Shown here in pieces: positions 8,116-17,209 of a DNA stretch of 64,000 nucleotides (position 1 is the stretch's first letter; each line of letters starts with the position of its first letter). The position numbers and the translations under genes are program-made. This DNA comes from Cognatitamlana sp035818475 (GTDB lineage: Bacteria > Bacteroidota > Bacteroidia > Flavobacteriales > Flavobacteriaceae): assembly GCF_035818475.1 (NCBI RefSeq), contig NZ_JAYMGV010000005.1:143401-207400 (forward strand). Direction: 5' to 3'. The notes under the pieces are model-generated. The model made no database searches, was not told the origin of the DNA, and worked only from the letters and a program-made list of their open reading frames with translations.

Positions 8116-10506
8116 ATGGCAAAACGTACACCCAAAGCTAAAAAAACACCTAAGAAAAAGTTTAAAATGCCTCATTTTAAATTATCCAGTCAACAAAAAC
8201 TGGTACTTGGGAGCTTTCTTGTTATTAGTGGGTTGTTACTTTTTATTGCCTTTGTTTCATTTTTATTTACGGGAGAAGCTGATCAAAGTACTTTATCTGA
8301 ATTTGCATCAAGACATGTAAAAACTCAAAACTGGTTAAGTAAATCCGGGGCCTGGCTAAGCGATTTTTTCATACAACGTGGTTTTGGTATAGCTTCTTTT
8401 ATATTTTCCGGATTAATTTTCTTATCCGGAGTTTATGTTTTAATGAATCTCAACAAAACTAAACTTAGAAAGCATTGGTTTTGGGGTGTACTCATTATCA
8501 TATGGGTATCTGTTCTTTTAGGCTTTTTTGCAAACCACAACGATATTCTTGGAGGTGTAGTAGGTTTTGAAATTAATAGTTTTTTACAAGACTATATTGG
8601 TAAAATAGGAACATCTCTATTATTACTTTTTGGATTGATATCCTATTTAGCTATACGATTTAAGGTTTCATTTGAAAGTATTACCAAACTTTTTAAATCC
8701 GCAAAAAAAGACCTTAAAAATGAACTTTCAGATTTAAAGGAAGGTACTATTATACCTGTAGATAATAATTTATCTGATGAAGCGGAAGCCATCAAATCTG
8801 CTTTTGAAATTCCATTGGAACAAAAAAAGGAGCCTGAACCAGAAAAGGATATAACAGCTACTGTAAAAAATGCGCCGTTAGAGGTAAAAGTTCCGGAACC
8901 GGAAATTCAGGAAGAGCCAGAAATAGAAATTAAGGTTGAAGACATTAAAGAAGAGGTCTCTGAAACTGACAATCTTGCAGATAAATTAGTTGAAGACTTT
9001 GGACAGTTTGATCCCACCTTAGAGTTAGCCAAGTATCAATTTCCGACGCTTGACCTATTAAAAAAATACGATACTGAAGGCATAAAAATTAATCAGGAAG
9101 AGCTTGAAGAAAACAAAAATAAAATTGTTGAGACCTTAAACAACTACAAGATTGGTATTGCCAGTATTAAAGCTACTATTGGTCCAACCGTAACCCTATA
9201 TGAAATTGTTCCCGAAGCAGGTGTAAGGATCTCAAAAATTAAGAATTTAGAAGATGATATTGCCTTATCCTTATCGGCATTAGGTATTCGTATTATTGCA
9301 CCTATTCCCGGAAAGGGTACCATTGGTATTGAGGTACCAAATAAAAACTCGACCATAGTATCCATGCGTTCTGTGATTGCTTCAAAAAAGTTTCAAAGCT
9401 CAGACATGCAGCTTCCTATTGCTTTAGGCAAAACCATTAGTAATGAAACATTTGTAGTAGACCTGGCCAAAATGCCTCACTTACTTATGGCAGGAGCTAC
9501 AGGTCAAGGTAAATCTGTAGGTTTAAATGCCGTTTTAACGTCTCTGTTATACAAAAAACATCCTGCGGAGGTTAAGTTTATCTTAGTCGATCCTAAAAAA
9601 GTAGAGCTCACCCTTTTTAATAAAATTGAGCGCCATTATTTAGCCAAGTTACCGGACAGTGAAGATGCCATAATTACTGATAACACTAAAGTGATCAATA
9701 CATTAAATTCGCTTTGTATTGAAATGGATAACCGCTATGAGCTTCTAAAAAATGCCATGTGTAGAAACATTGCAGAATATAATGCGAAGTTTAAAGCCAG
9801 AAAATTAAACCCGAATGACGGTCATCAATTTTTACCATATATTGTTTTAGTTGTTGATGAATTTGCTGATTTGATTATGACTGCCGGTAAAGAGGTGGAA
9901 ACACCAATTGCCCGTTTAGCTCAATTAGCACGTGCCATAGGTATTCATTTGATTATTGCTACGCAGCGCCCTTCGGTAAATGTTATTACCGGTATTATAA
10001 AAGCCAATTTCCCTGCTCGTATTGCGTTTAGAGTAACTTCTAAGATTGATTCCCGTACCATTTTAGATGGATCCGGAGCAGACCAGCTCATTGGTCGTGG
10101 TGATATGTTATATACCCAGGGTAATGATTTAATCCGTATTCAATGTGCATTTGTTGATACTCCGGAAGTTGAAAAAATAACTGATTATATAGGTTCTCAA
10201 AAAGCCTATCCGGATGCTTATATGCTTCCTGAATATATTGGTGAAGAAAGTGGCACAAGTCTTGATATAGACATTTCTGATAGGGATAAACTCTTTAAAG
10301 ATGCTGCTATTGTAATTGTAACAGCACAACAAGGGTCTGCATCATTATTACAACGAAAATTAAAATTAGGTTATAATAGAGCCGGTAGGTTAATTGATCA
10401 ATTGGAAGCTGCCGGGATAGTAGGCCCGTTTGAAGGCAGTAAGGCCAGACAAGTTTTAATCCCGGATTTATTGGCATTAGATCAACATTTGGAAAATGAA
10501 ATATAA
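8116..10506 (+). CDS. ftsK: DNA translocase FtsK/SpoIIIE
   Basis: Protein of 796 residues. Residues about 25-180 carry four hydrophobic segments that anchor it at the septum. A low-complexity Glu/Lys/Pro linker follows (residues about 215-300). The motor domain then has a Walker A motif at about residue 456 (GATGQGKSVG) and a Walker B-like region (IVLVVDEFADLIM). The last 70 residues form the winged-helix gamma domain (ASLLQRKLKLGYNRAGRLID) that reads KOPS-like sites. It pumps DNA during chromosome segregation and division. The linker is short compared with the Escherichia coli protein but normal for Bacteroidota. The next gene, lolA-like, starts 10 bases after the stop, which suggests an operon. 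Confidence 0.96.
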   Translation: MAKRTPKAKKTPKKKFKMPHFKLSSQQKLVLGSFLVISGLLLFIAFVSFLFTGEADQSTLSEFASRHVKTQNWLSKSGAWLSDFFIQRGFGIASFIFSGLIFLSGVYVLMNLNKTKLRKHWFWGVLIIIWVSVLLGFFANHNDILGGVVGFEINSFLQDYIGKIGTSLLLLFGLISYLAIRFKVSFESITKLFKSAKKDLKNELSDLKEGTIIPVDNNLSDEAEAIKSAFEIPLEQKKEPEPEKDITATVKNAPLEVKVPEPEIQEEPEIEIKVEDIKEEVSETDNLADKLVEDFGQFDPTLELAKYQFPTLDLLKKYDTEGIKINQEELEENKNKIVETLNNYKIGIASIKATIGPTVTLYEIVPEAGVRISKIKNLEDDIALSLSALGIRIIAPIPGKGTIGIEVPNKNSTIVSMRSVIASKKFQSSDMQLPIALGKTISNETFVVDLAKMPHLLMAGATGQGKSVGLNAVLTSLLYKKHPAEVKFILVDPKKVELTLFNKIERHYLAKLPDSEDAIITDNTKVINTLNSLCIEMDNRYELLKNAMCRNIAEYNAKFKARKLNPNDGHQFLPYIVLVVDEFADLIMTAGKEVETPIARLAQLARAIGIHLIIATQRPSVNVITGIIKANFPARIAFRVTSKIDSRTILDGSGADQLIGRGDMLYTQGNDLIRIQCAFVDTPEVEKITDYIGSQKAYPDAYMLPEYIGEESGTSLDIDISDRDKLFKDAAIVIVTAQQGSASLLQRKLKLGYNRAGRLIDQLEAAGIVGPFEGSKARQVLIPDLLALDQHLENEI

Positions 10507-10516
10507 TTATATTACA

Positions 10517-11152
10517 ATGAAAAAATTAATTGCTATAATATTAATTACACTCTCAGCCCATGCTTTTGCACAAGACAAAGCTAAAGCACTATTAAATGAA
10601 GTCTCTCAAAAAGTAAAAAGCTATGAGAATATTTCTCTGGAGTTTAAATACACCTTAGAGAATATTTCTGAGAACATAAAGCAAGAAACTAAGGGGGATG
10701 TTGTTATGCAGGGCGAAAAATACAGATTAAATATTCTTGGAGTAACCCGTCTTTTTGATGGTAAAACCATGTATAGCATCAGTGCAGAAGATGAAGAAGT
10801 AACCGTTTCTAATACCATTGATGATGAAAGTGATGCGATCACACCAAGTAAAATGTTATCGTTTTACGAAGATGGGTACACTTATAATTTAGACATTAAA
10901 CAAAATATTAATGGTCGGAAAATTCAATATGTAAAACTAATACCAATAGATTCAGAATCAGAAATAAAGGAACTTCTTTTAGGTATTGACGCTCAGACAA
11001 AACACATTTATAATTTAATTCAGGTGGGTAAAAACAGTACAAAAACCACCCTAACGGTAAATTCTTTTGAAACAAATCAACCTTTATCAAAAACCTTATT
11101 TACCTTTGATGCCAATAAATATAAAGATTATTACATCAACAAATTAGACTAA
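10517..11152 (+). CDS. lolA: LolA-like outer-membrane lipoprotein carrier protein
   Basis: The protein has 211 residues from the ATG at 10517, which begins a clean signal peptide (KKLIAIILITLSAHAFAQ); an upstream in-frame ATG at 10496 would put seven polar residues in front and overlap ftsK. The mature part has the LolA/LolB-like beta-sheet half-barrel pattern, beginning ALLNEVSQKVKSYENISLEF, with typical segments such as GEKYRLN and LFDGKTMYSIS. It is expected to shuttle lipoproteins through the periplasm. The position between ftsK and an LptF-type permease is in keeping with envelope biogenesis. The symbol is by family. Confidence 0.83.
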   Translation: MKKLIAIILITLSAHAFAQDKAKALLNEVSQKVKSYENISLEFKYTLENISENIKQETKGDVVMQGEKYRLNILGVTRLFDGKTMYSISAEDEEVTVSNTIDDESDAITPSKMLSFYEDGYTYNLDIKQNINGRKIQYVKLIPIDSESEIKELLLGIDAQTKHIYNLIQVGKNSTKTTLTVNSFETNQPLSKTLFTFDANKYKDYYINKLD

Positions 11153-11162
11153 GTATCAACGT

Positions 11163-13559
11163 GTGAAAATACTGGACCGTTACATACTCACCACCTACCT
11201 TAAAACTTTTCTCAGCGTGTTTGTTATACTCATGATGATTTTTGTTTTGCAGACCATATGGCTCTATATTAAAGAATTGGCTGGTAAAGATTTAGATTTA
11301 ATAGTTATTGTTAAGTTTTTAGTGTATTTCATGCCTAAACTCATTCCTTTGGTATTACCTCTTACTATACTGTTATCTTCTATAATGGTATTTGGAAGTT
11401 TTGCCGAGAACTATGAGTTTGCTGCTATGAAATCAACAGGTATTTCATTACAACGCGCTATGTCCGGTTTAAGCGTTTTTATAGTTGGTTTAGCCATAAT
11501 TACTTTTTTCTTTTCAAACAATATCATTCCATGGGCAGAACTTAATTCTTATAACCTAAGAACAAATATTGCTAAACTAAAACCTTCCATGGGAATTGCG
11601 GTAGGACAATTTAATGAAATAGAATTATCCCCATACAATATAAAAGTAGAAAGGAAAAGCGGAGACAGAAATCAGTTCTTAGAAGATGTTACCATACATA
11701 TAAAAGGAAAGAACGGACGAACCAATACTACCGTTATCAAATCCAAAACCGGTGAGCTTGCCAGTGAAGAAGATTCCAATGTCTTAAAACTCATTTTATT
11801 TGACGGGTATCATTATAGTGATCTTGAAGAAAATACAAAATCAAGAAACAAGAAACCATTTGCCAAAAGTTTCTTTGAAAAAAAGATAATCAATATAGAT
11901 CTATCAAAACTTAATAGTGTAGATTTTGAGGAAAAATCCCAGACTGACAAATACAATATGTTGGATGTCGTTGATTTGAATAAAACCATTGACTCTCTTG
12001 TACTACATAGTAAAGTTGAGCACCAATCTTTCTCTACCATCCTGGAACGAAGATCGGGAATCAATACAATTTATAAAAGCCTTTCGTCTATAAAGAATAA
12101 AAAAGAAAAGGCGTATACCGGAGCCATTTTGGATGTTTTTGATACTAAAGAAAAACTTCAGATGGTTGATGCTGCCTTGAAAGGGTTAAAAAGCTCAAAA
12201 CAAGTTCTGTCCACTAAAGAAACTACAGTAAAAAATGCAAAAGCCTGGCTTAACAGGCATATTATTTCATTACATGAGAAGTTTGCTTTGGGTTTTGCCT
12301 GTATTATTCTATTTTTTGTTGGAGCTCCATTAGGCGCTCTAATAAGAAAAGGAGGAGTTGGCCTGCCTATGGTTATTGCCATTGTGTTATTTTTAACTTA
12401 TCATTTTATAGGAATTTTTGCTACCAATAGTGCTAAAAGTGATGGTTTTAATCCTATTCTGGCCAGTTGGTTTTCCACCTTGGTTATGTTACCCTTGGGA
12501 ATATTTTTAACAAAACGTGCTACTGAAGACAGAGGATTATTTGAAACTGATGGCCTATTAGAACCATTAAAAAAGTTATTTGGTTTAAAGAAAAAAGAGC
12601 TTTTAGAAGACGAGTCTTCATTTCCCAACCCATCTGATGAATATAGCAGTCTCAACCAAAATGACAATAAAACGCTCATAGACATCATTAAAAACTACAG
12701 GCAATATAATTATACTGTTAAATATAAAAACACCGCTTTGGCTGTTCTTGGTTACAGGGGAATTACTAAACAACAACTAAAATTTGGTGGGCATTTCAAG
12801 GATCAAAAATTTGAAGATACTATTCGTCTTAAAAATAAATTTGAAGAGGACTCAAATTTGGCGTTCATTTTATATATTTCTATGACCGTTTTTATACTTG
12901 CCGGTAGAATTTTAGAAAATAATACCTTTCCCCTAATTGGCAACATTCTCTTTGTAATAGGGATAATCATTGGTATCATTTTTCTATTTGCTATTTCCAA
13001 ATCTTTTTTAAGCAACTCTAACTTAAACAAACACTTAGGTAAAGAATCCAAGTATGGTGCTATACTTTTTCTTTTAACTGGACTACCGCTTTACTTTATT
13101 GTTCATTTTTATCTGAAAAAGAAACATAGTGAAGAATTGGATATAAAATCACCAAAGACTATAAAAGCTGCTAGCGATTCTAACGATTTAAAACCTGTAA
13201 GAGCTTTTAACGATACCGAAATTCAAGAGATACAAGGTGCTTTAAAAAATTACAAAGCACATTCTGCTTATGCCATTGTTCTTTACAGTATTGGCTTCAC
13301 ACTATTGATACTTCACTTTGTATTTGCAAATAATAAATTACCTTCATTAGCTTCTTCGTCTTTGGAGTTGAGTATAGTTTCCTTAGTACTATTTCTCATT
13401 TATTATATGAAATCACTTTTTAATATGTCCGGTTTTTATAAGCACTTAGAAAAGGGACTCAATATTCTTCTTGTCATTATTGGTTTTCCACTGTATTTGC
13501 TCACTTATTTTATTTTTAAATTGAATGTCAAAAAAGACTTGAAACAAAATAGTTTATAA
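11163..13559 (+). CDS. LptF/LptG-type permease with long C-terminal membrane extension
   Basis: The gene starts with GTG ten bases after the lolA-like stop and encodes 798 residues. Residues 1 to about 460 form a YjgP/YjgQ (LptF/LptG) permease: two helices at the N-terminus (motif KILDRYILTTYLKTF), a periplasmic domain, and the closing helices around residues 380-455 (KFALGFACIILFFVGAPLGALIRKGG, cut here for family match). LptFG with LptB drives lipopolysaccharide transport. Residues about 460-798 are an extra part with at least six more hydrophobic segments in two similar halves, each with a short soluble piece (QYNYTVKYKN, YKAHSAYAIV). This roughly doubles the usual 360-400 residue length. 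The role of the extension is unknown. Confidence 0.85.
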   Translation: MKILDRYILTTYLKTFLSVFVILMMIFVLQTIWLYIKELAGKDLDLIVIVKFLVYFMPKLIPLVLPLTILLSSIMVFGSFAENYEFAAMKSTGISLQRAMSGLSVFIVGLAIITFFFSNNIIPWAELNSYNLRTNIAKLKPSMGIAVGQFNEIELSPYNIKVERKSGDRNQFLEDVTIHIKGKNGRTNTTVIKSKTGELASEEDSNVLKLILFDGYHYSDLEENTKSRNKKPFAKSFFEKKIINIDLSKLNSVDFEEKSQTDKYNMLDVVDLNKTIDSLVLHSKVEHQSFSTILERRSGINTIYKSLSSIKNKKEKAYTGAILDVFDTKEKLQMVDAALKGLKSSKQVLSTKETTVKNAKAWLNRHIISLHEKFALGFACIILFFVGAPLGALIRKGGVGLPMVIAIVLFLTYHFIGIFATNSAKSDGFNPILASWFSTLVMLPLGIFLTKRATEDRGLFETDGLLEPLKKLFGLKKKELLEDESSFPNPSDEYSSLNQNDNKTLIDIIKNYRQYNYTVKYKNTALAVLGYRGITKQQLKFGGHFKDQKFEDTIRLKNKFEEDSNLAFILYISMTVFILAGRILENNTFPLIGNILFVIGIIIGIIFLFAISKSFLSNSNLNKHLGKESKYGAILFLLTGLPLYFIVHFYLKKKHSEELDIKSPKTIKAASDSNDLKPVRAFNDTEIQEIQGALKNYKAHSAYAIVLYSIGFTLLILHFVFANNKLPSLASSSLELSIVSLVLFLIYYMKSLFNMSGFYKHLEKGLNILLVIIGFPLYLLTYFIFKLNVKKDLKQNSL

Positions 13560-13575
13560 TTTTTAAAATAAGCAA

Positions 13576-13583
13576 TACCTTTG
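13576..13583 (+). promoter_or_regulatory. Possible -7 box of ribBA
   Basis: TACCTTTG fits TAnnTTTG but lies only 4-5 bases before the ATG at 13588. If it is used, the transcript would be leaderless or start at a later ATG of the same frame (13591 or 13603), which lowers confidence. Confidence 0.35.
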
Positions 13584-13587
13584 CAAA

Positions 13588-14748
13588 ATGATGGCAAATA
13601 CTATGACAGAAAAAAGCAGTACAAAGATTAAGCTTAATACCATACATGAAGCTATAGACGATATTAGAAACGGAAAAGTAATCATTGTAGTTGATGATGA
13701 AAACCGTGAAAATGAAGGAGATTTTTTAGCTGCTGCTGATAAGGTAACTCCACAGATGATAAATTTTATGGCCACCCACGGACGTGGGTTAATCTGTGCG
13801 CCTCTTACTGAAACCAGATGTAAAGAGTTAGAACTTAACATGATGGTAAATAACAATACAGATCCTATGGAAACGGCTTTTACTGTATCTGTTGATCTGA
13901 GAGGGAGTGGTGTTACCACTGGTATTTCTGCAAATGACAGAGCCAAAACGGTAAAGGCCTTAATAGATCATGGTACTAAACCTTTTGAACTGGCACGCCC
14001 CGGGCATATTTTTCCTTTAGTAGCCAAAGAAGGTGGCGTACTACGTAGAACCGGACATACTGAAGCTGCTATAGATTTTGCAAGATTAGCCGGTTTGAAC
14101 CCTGCCGGGGTTATTGTTGAAATCATGAATGAAGATGGTTCCATGGCGCGTTTACCGGAGCTTTATGAGGTTGCCAAAAAGTTCAACCTGAAAATTGTAT
14201 CTATTGAAGATCTGGTGGCTTACAGAATGCAACACGATTCTTTAATTGAGAAAAAAGAGGATTTTCAGATAGCAACCCGTTTTGGAAGCTTTAGATTGAG
14301 AGCTTACAAACAAACCACCAATAACCAGGTTCATATTGCATTGACCAAAGGACAATGGAAAGACAACGAAGAAGTGCTTACCAGGATAAATTCTACCTTA
14401 TTTAATAACGATATTTTGGGTACACTTACTCATAATGCAGATAAGCAATTGGATGATATGTTTAAAGTGATTAATGATGCGGGTAAAGGTGCTATAATCT
14501 TTATTAATCAGGAATCACAATCTATGAACGTGCTTAGCAGGTTAGCCTTTTTAAAAGAGCATCAGGATTCTAAAACCATTGCCAGAGCTCCAAAAATAAA
14601 TATGGATAACAGAGATTTTGGTATTGGCGCTCAAATTCTCCATGATCTGAACATTCATAAACTCAGATTAATTTCCAATACCAAACAAACCAAACGTGTT
14701 GGTTTAATTGGCTATGGCTTAGAAATTGTGGATTACGTCACGTATTAA
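13588..14748 (+). CDS. ribB: 3,4-dihydroxy-2-butanone-4-phosphate synthase with degenerate GTP cyclohydrolase II domain
   Basis: The protein has 386 residues and the RibBA layout. The N-terminal half (to about residue 215) is an intact DHBP synthase with the acidic metal site DDENRENEGDF and the motifs ATHGRGLICAPLT and RPGHIFPLVAKEGGVLRRTGHTE (quoted in part), which makes the four-carbon riboflavin precursor from ribulose 5-phosphate. The C-terminal half aligns with GTP cyclohydrolase II, but the three zinc-binding cysteines of the usual SECLTGD...LRCDCG stretch are absent (RINSTLFNND...LTHNAD) and the RQEGRNIG loop reads NQESQSMN. It therefore probably cannot open GTP, and a separate ribA should exist elsewhere. 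Several start codons in frame (13588, 13591, 13603) are possible. It ends 5 bases from the convergent DegT gene. Confidence 0.93.
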   Translation: MMANTMTEKSSTKIKLNTIHEAIDDIRNGKVIIVVDDENRENEGDFLAAADKVTPQMINFMATHGRGLICAPLTETRCKELELNMMVNNNTDPMETAFTVSVDLRGSGVTTGISANDRAKTVKALIDHGTKPFELARPGHIFPLVAKEGGVLRRTGHTEAAIDFARLAGLNPAGVIVEIMNEDGSMARLPELYEVAKKFNLKIVSIEDLVAYRMQHDSLIEKKEDFQIATRFGSFRLRAYKQTTNNQVHIALTKGQWKDNEEVLTRINSTLFNNDILGTLTHNADKQLDDMFKVINDAGKGAIIFINQESQSMNVLSRLAFLKEHQDSKTIARAPKINMDNRDFGIGAQILHDLNIHKLRLISNTKQTKRVGLIGYGLEIVDYVTY

Positions 14749-14753
14749 TAAAG

Positions 14754-15947
14754 TTATACTATACGTTTTATAATCTCCACCATTTTAGTGGCTCTCTCCT
14801 TAACTTCTGTTTCGGTCCAGGACAATTTTATTAAGCAGGATATATTTCTGGCTATATAATGGTCTGATTTTTCAAAAGTTTTTGTTTTCAAATAGTTTAG
14901 CCCGTTTTTTACATCTTCTGAAATAGGGAATAGTGATTTTAAATCTTTTAAATGCTCCCATTTTCTTATGTAATGCCAATTGTTGTTATAGTAGTGAAAA
15001 CAAGCATCTACCCCATTGTTTTTAAAAGCTTTAGATACTTTGGTTGCCGTTTCCAGATCTGGTAAAAAGAAGTTTAAAAAGGCATAGCTTTCTTCACCTC
15101 CTTCCGGAACGGTTCTAAAAGTTACTTCTGGAATACTTGACAGGGCTTCTCTTAGAATACTATAATTTCTTTTTTGAATTTCTATAAACTCTGGTAAGCG
15201 ATTTATTTGTGCTAAACCAACTGCTGCATGCAATTCTGATATTCTGAAATTATATCCTAAATACGGGTGTGTTTCTGCTCCTCTATCATCCCCTATATGG
15301 TCATGCCCATGATCACTGTAATGATCTGCATTTAAATAATAGTCTGTATTATTGGTAACTACTGCCCCGCCTTCTCCACAGGTAATTGTTTTTACAAAAT
15401 CAAATGAAAAGCATCCTAAATCTCCAATACTGCCTAAAGGTTGCCCTTTGTAACTTCCTCCTATAGCCTGGCAGGCATCTTCTATTAGCAATAGGTTGTG
15501 CTTATTACAAATAGATTGTAAGCTATTCATATTTGCCATACTACCGCACATTTGCACCACCATAACCGCTTTGGTCTTTGGTGTTATAGCTGCTTCTACA
15601 GCTTCAGGATCTAAACCTAAGGTATCATCAATATCTACAAGTACCGGAATAGCCCCCAGCATCATAATGGCCTCAAAACTTGCCACAAAAGTAAATGTAG
15701 GCATAATAACCTCATCTCCTGCTCCAACACCTGCTGATGCTAAGGCTACAGATACTGCTGCCGTTCCACTTGAAACCAGTTGTACGTGTTTAGATTGAAA
15801 AGTATTTTCAAGTTCGGCTTCCAAAGCTTTTGCTTTCCAATGGCCATTACGCATCCCATCAAATCCGTAGCGCATAAGCACACCGTTATCTAAAACATCC
15901 TGTACTTCTTTTTGTTCTAAATCTCCAAATAATTCAAATCCTGGCAT
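14754..15947 (-). CDS. DegT/DnrJ/EryC1/StrS-type PLP aminotransferase
   Basis: Cytoplasmic, fold-type I PLP enzyme of 397 residues. Lys186 in FSFDFVKTITCGEGG is the expected Schiff-base lysine, and Asp157 in LLIEDACQAIG the pyridine-ring aspartate. The family aminates keto-sugars or related polyols for surface polysaccharides. The opening MPGFELFGDLEQKEVQDVL and the GHWKAK segment resemble, from memory, the KdnA group that makes 8-amino-Kdo, but the usual partner gene kdnB is not beside it, so the substrate is left open. It is convergent with ribBA, and a repeat element lies upstream. Confidence 0.85.
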   Translation of the reverse strand: MPGFELFGDLEQKEVQDVLDNGVLMRYGFDGMRNGHWKAKALEAELENTFQSKHVQLVSSGTAAVSVALASAGVGAGDEVIMPTFTFVASFEAIMMLGAIPVLVDIDDTLGLDPEAVEAAITPKTKAVMVVQMCGSMANMNSLQSICNKHNLLLIEDACQAIGGSYKGQPLGSIGDLGCFSFDFVKTITCGEGGAVVTNNTDYYLNADHYSDHGHDHIGDDRGAETHPYLGYNFRISELHAAVGLAQINRLPEFIEIQKRNYSILREALSSIPEVTFRTVPEGGEESYAFLNFFLPDLETATKVSKAFKNNGVDACFHYYNNNWHYIRKWEHLKDLKSLFPISEDVKNGLNYLKTKTFEKSDHYIARNISCLIKLSWTETEVKERATKMVEIIKRIV

Positions 15948-15976
15948 AGTTCTTTAATTTTATTTTGATTTGTTAT

Positions 15977-16060
15977 GCGTTAGGGATTGAGGCATTTGTT
16001 GAAGCTCTCCCGATTTTTATCGGGAAGCGACTGCCGAAAGCCCGACCTGTAAGGTAACGC
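15977..16060. repeat. REP-like intergenic palindromic element
   Basis: The outer arms GCGTTA (15977-15982) and TAACGC (16055-16060) are inverted, and an inner hairpin has TCCCGAT (16008-16014) facing ATCGGGA (16019-16025) around a four-base loop. The phrase GAAAGCCCGACC lies between. Elements of this kind are often dispersed in Flavobacteriaceae genomes. There is no T-run, so it is not a plain terminator. Confidence 0.55.
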
Positions 16061-16069
16061 CCAAATGGT

Positions 16070-16699
16070 TTACAATTCTATTATGGCTTCGTTTATTGGT
16101 TTTCTTACTTTTTTGAATTCTGAAAACATATCATCATCTGCCCGATAGCCAATGGGTAATAGTAATACTGATTTTAATCCTCTTTTATCTAATTCCAAAA
16201 TACGATCATAAGATTCCGGTAAAAAGCCTTCCATAGGACATGAATCAATGCCTTCAATAGCACATACGGTCATTAAATTACCTAATGCAATGTAGGCCTG
16301 GTTTGCTGACCAGCGTTGACGCTCCTGTACAGACTTCCCGTTCATCATTTTTGTTAAATCTTCTCTATAGGGTTTTAAAATTGTTTCCGGAGTATTACGA
16401 ATGTCTTTTATATTATTGTAATAGTTGACAATATCTTCTTCTACAATATCTTTTTGAATACAAATCACCAACAGATGCGAAGCTTCAAATACCTGAGTTT
16501 GATTATATGAATGCTCAACCAATTGATGTCTTAAATCTTTATCTTCTACAACAACCAATTTGATGGTTTGCAACCCAAAAGATGTTGCCGTTAAATTAAA
16601 GGCCTGCTTAAGTACATTCAGTTTTGCCTCTGAAAGTTTTTTTGAAGCATCAAATTTTTTTGTGGCATAACGCCATTGCAATTGCTTTATGATATCCAT
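16070..16699 (-). CDS. NAD(P)H-dependent nitroreductase family oxidoreductase
   Basis: FMN-binding oxidoreductase of 209 residues. The N-terminus has the nitroreductase signature (LQWRYATKKFDASKKLSE), and LNLTATSFGLQ-like and IEGIDSCPMEGF segments match the NfsB/YfkO/DrgA group. Such enzymes reduce quinones or nitro-compounds with NAD(P)H in the cytoplasm; the natural substrate is unknown. A TATTTTTG -7-like box lies on the minus strand at 16720-16727, about 20 bases before the start codon. It is transcribed away from the tRNA gene. Confidence 0.88.
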   Translation of the reverse strand: MDIIKQLQWRYATKKFDASKKLSEAKLNVLKQAFNLTATSFGLQTIKLVVVEDKDLRHQLVEHSYNQTQVFEASHLLVICIQKDIVEEDIVNYYNNIKDIRNTPETILKPYREDLTKMMNGKSVQERQRWSANQAYIALGNLMTVCAIEGIDSCPMEGFLPESYDRILELDKRGLKSVLLLPIGYRADDDMFSEFKKVRKPINEAIIEL

Positions 16700-16817
16700 T
16701 GGAGTATGATATATTTGTGCAAAAATAGTATTTGCATTTTTGTTTTTGGCCCATTGGGATATAAAATATACTGATAATAGGGTGCTAAAAATTTATTGCA
16801 AAAAACATGCAATTTAT

Positions 16818-16848
16818 TTGAAAGAATTAAAAAAGGGTTCTATATTTG
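16818..16848 (+). promoter_or_regulatory. Promoter of tRNA-Ser
   Basis: TTG at 16818-16820 and TATATTTG at 16841-16848 match the Bacteroidota -33 (TTG) and -7 (TAnnTTTG) boxes with a 20-base spacer. The tRNA begins 36 bases after the -7 box. Confidence 0.75.
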
Positions 16849-16884
16849 CACCCGCATTCAGGGAATACCTGATGAGGCACTCAA

Positions 16885-16969
16885 GGAGAAATGGCAGAGT
16901 GGTCGAATGCGGCAGTCTTGAAAACTGTTGAGGGTCACACCTCCGGGGGTTCGAATCCCTCTTTCTCCG
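16885..16969 (+). tRNA. tRNA-Ser (anticodon TGA)
   Basis: An 85-base class II tRNA. The acceptor arms GGAGAAA (16885-16891) and TTTCTCC (16962-16968) pair with G as discriminator. The anticodon arm has GCAGT and ACTGT around the loop CTTGAAA, giving anticodon TGA. A long variable arm (GAGGGTCACACCTC) and the T-arm GGGGGTTCGAATCCCTC are present. CCA is not encoded. A tyrosine integrase gene follows 240 bases downstream, making this tRNA a likely integration site. Confidence 0.96.
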
Positions 16970-16992
16970 CTGAGAATTTATCAAATTCTACT

Positions 16993-17027
16993 AAAAGCCG
17001 ATAAACACTATGTTTATCGGCTTTTTT
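16993..17027 (+). terminator. Terminator after tRNA-Ser
   Basis: AAAAGCCGATAAACA (16993-17007) pairs perfectly with TGTTTATCGGCTTTT (17011-17025), followed by more T residues, 24 bases after the tRNA. Confidence 0.9.
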
Positions 17028-17083
17028 AATTTTATAAAGTGCCAAATAATAGCAAAAATCACCAAATAAAAAGGGGCTAATTC

Positions 17084-17115
17084 GGGGTCACTTCCATCCC
17101 TCTTCAACTGACCCC
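17084..17115. repeat. Inverted repeat before the integrase gene
   Basis: GGGGTCA (17084-17090) and TGACCCC (17109-17115) form a perfect 7-base inverted repeat with 18 bases between. The spacer holds ATCCCTCTT (17096-17104), the same nine bases as in the 3' end of the tRNA (16955-16963). It could be an integrase-binding or att-related site, or an operator of the integrase gene. Confidence 0.4.
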
Positions 17116-17209
17116 TAATAAGTTCAAAAACGCTATAAATAAAGGCTTTACAATAATTATTTTTTATTTTATTTTTTGTAATTTGAGAGAGAAATACACA
17201 AGAAATACT

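Noticed and set aside
13560..13590. FMN riboswitch before ribBA
   Set aside because: The space between genes is only about 28 bases, far too short for the RFN element.
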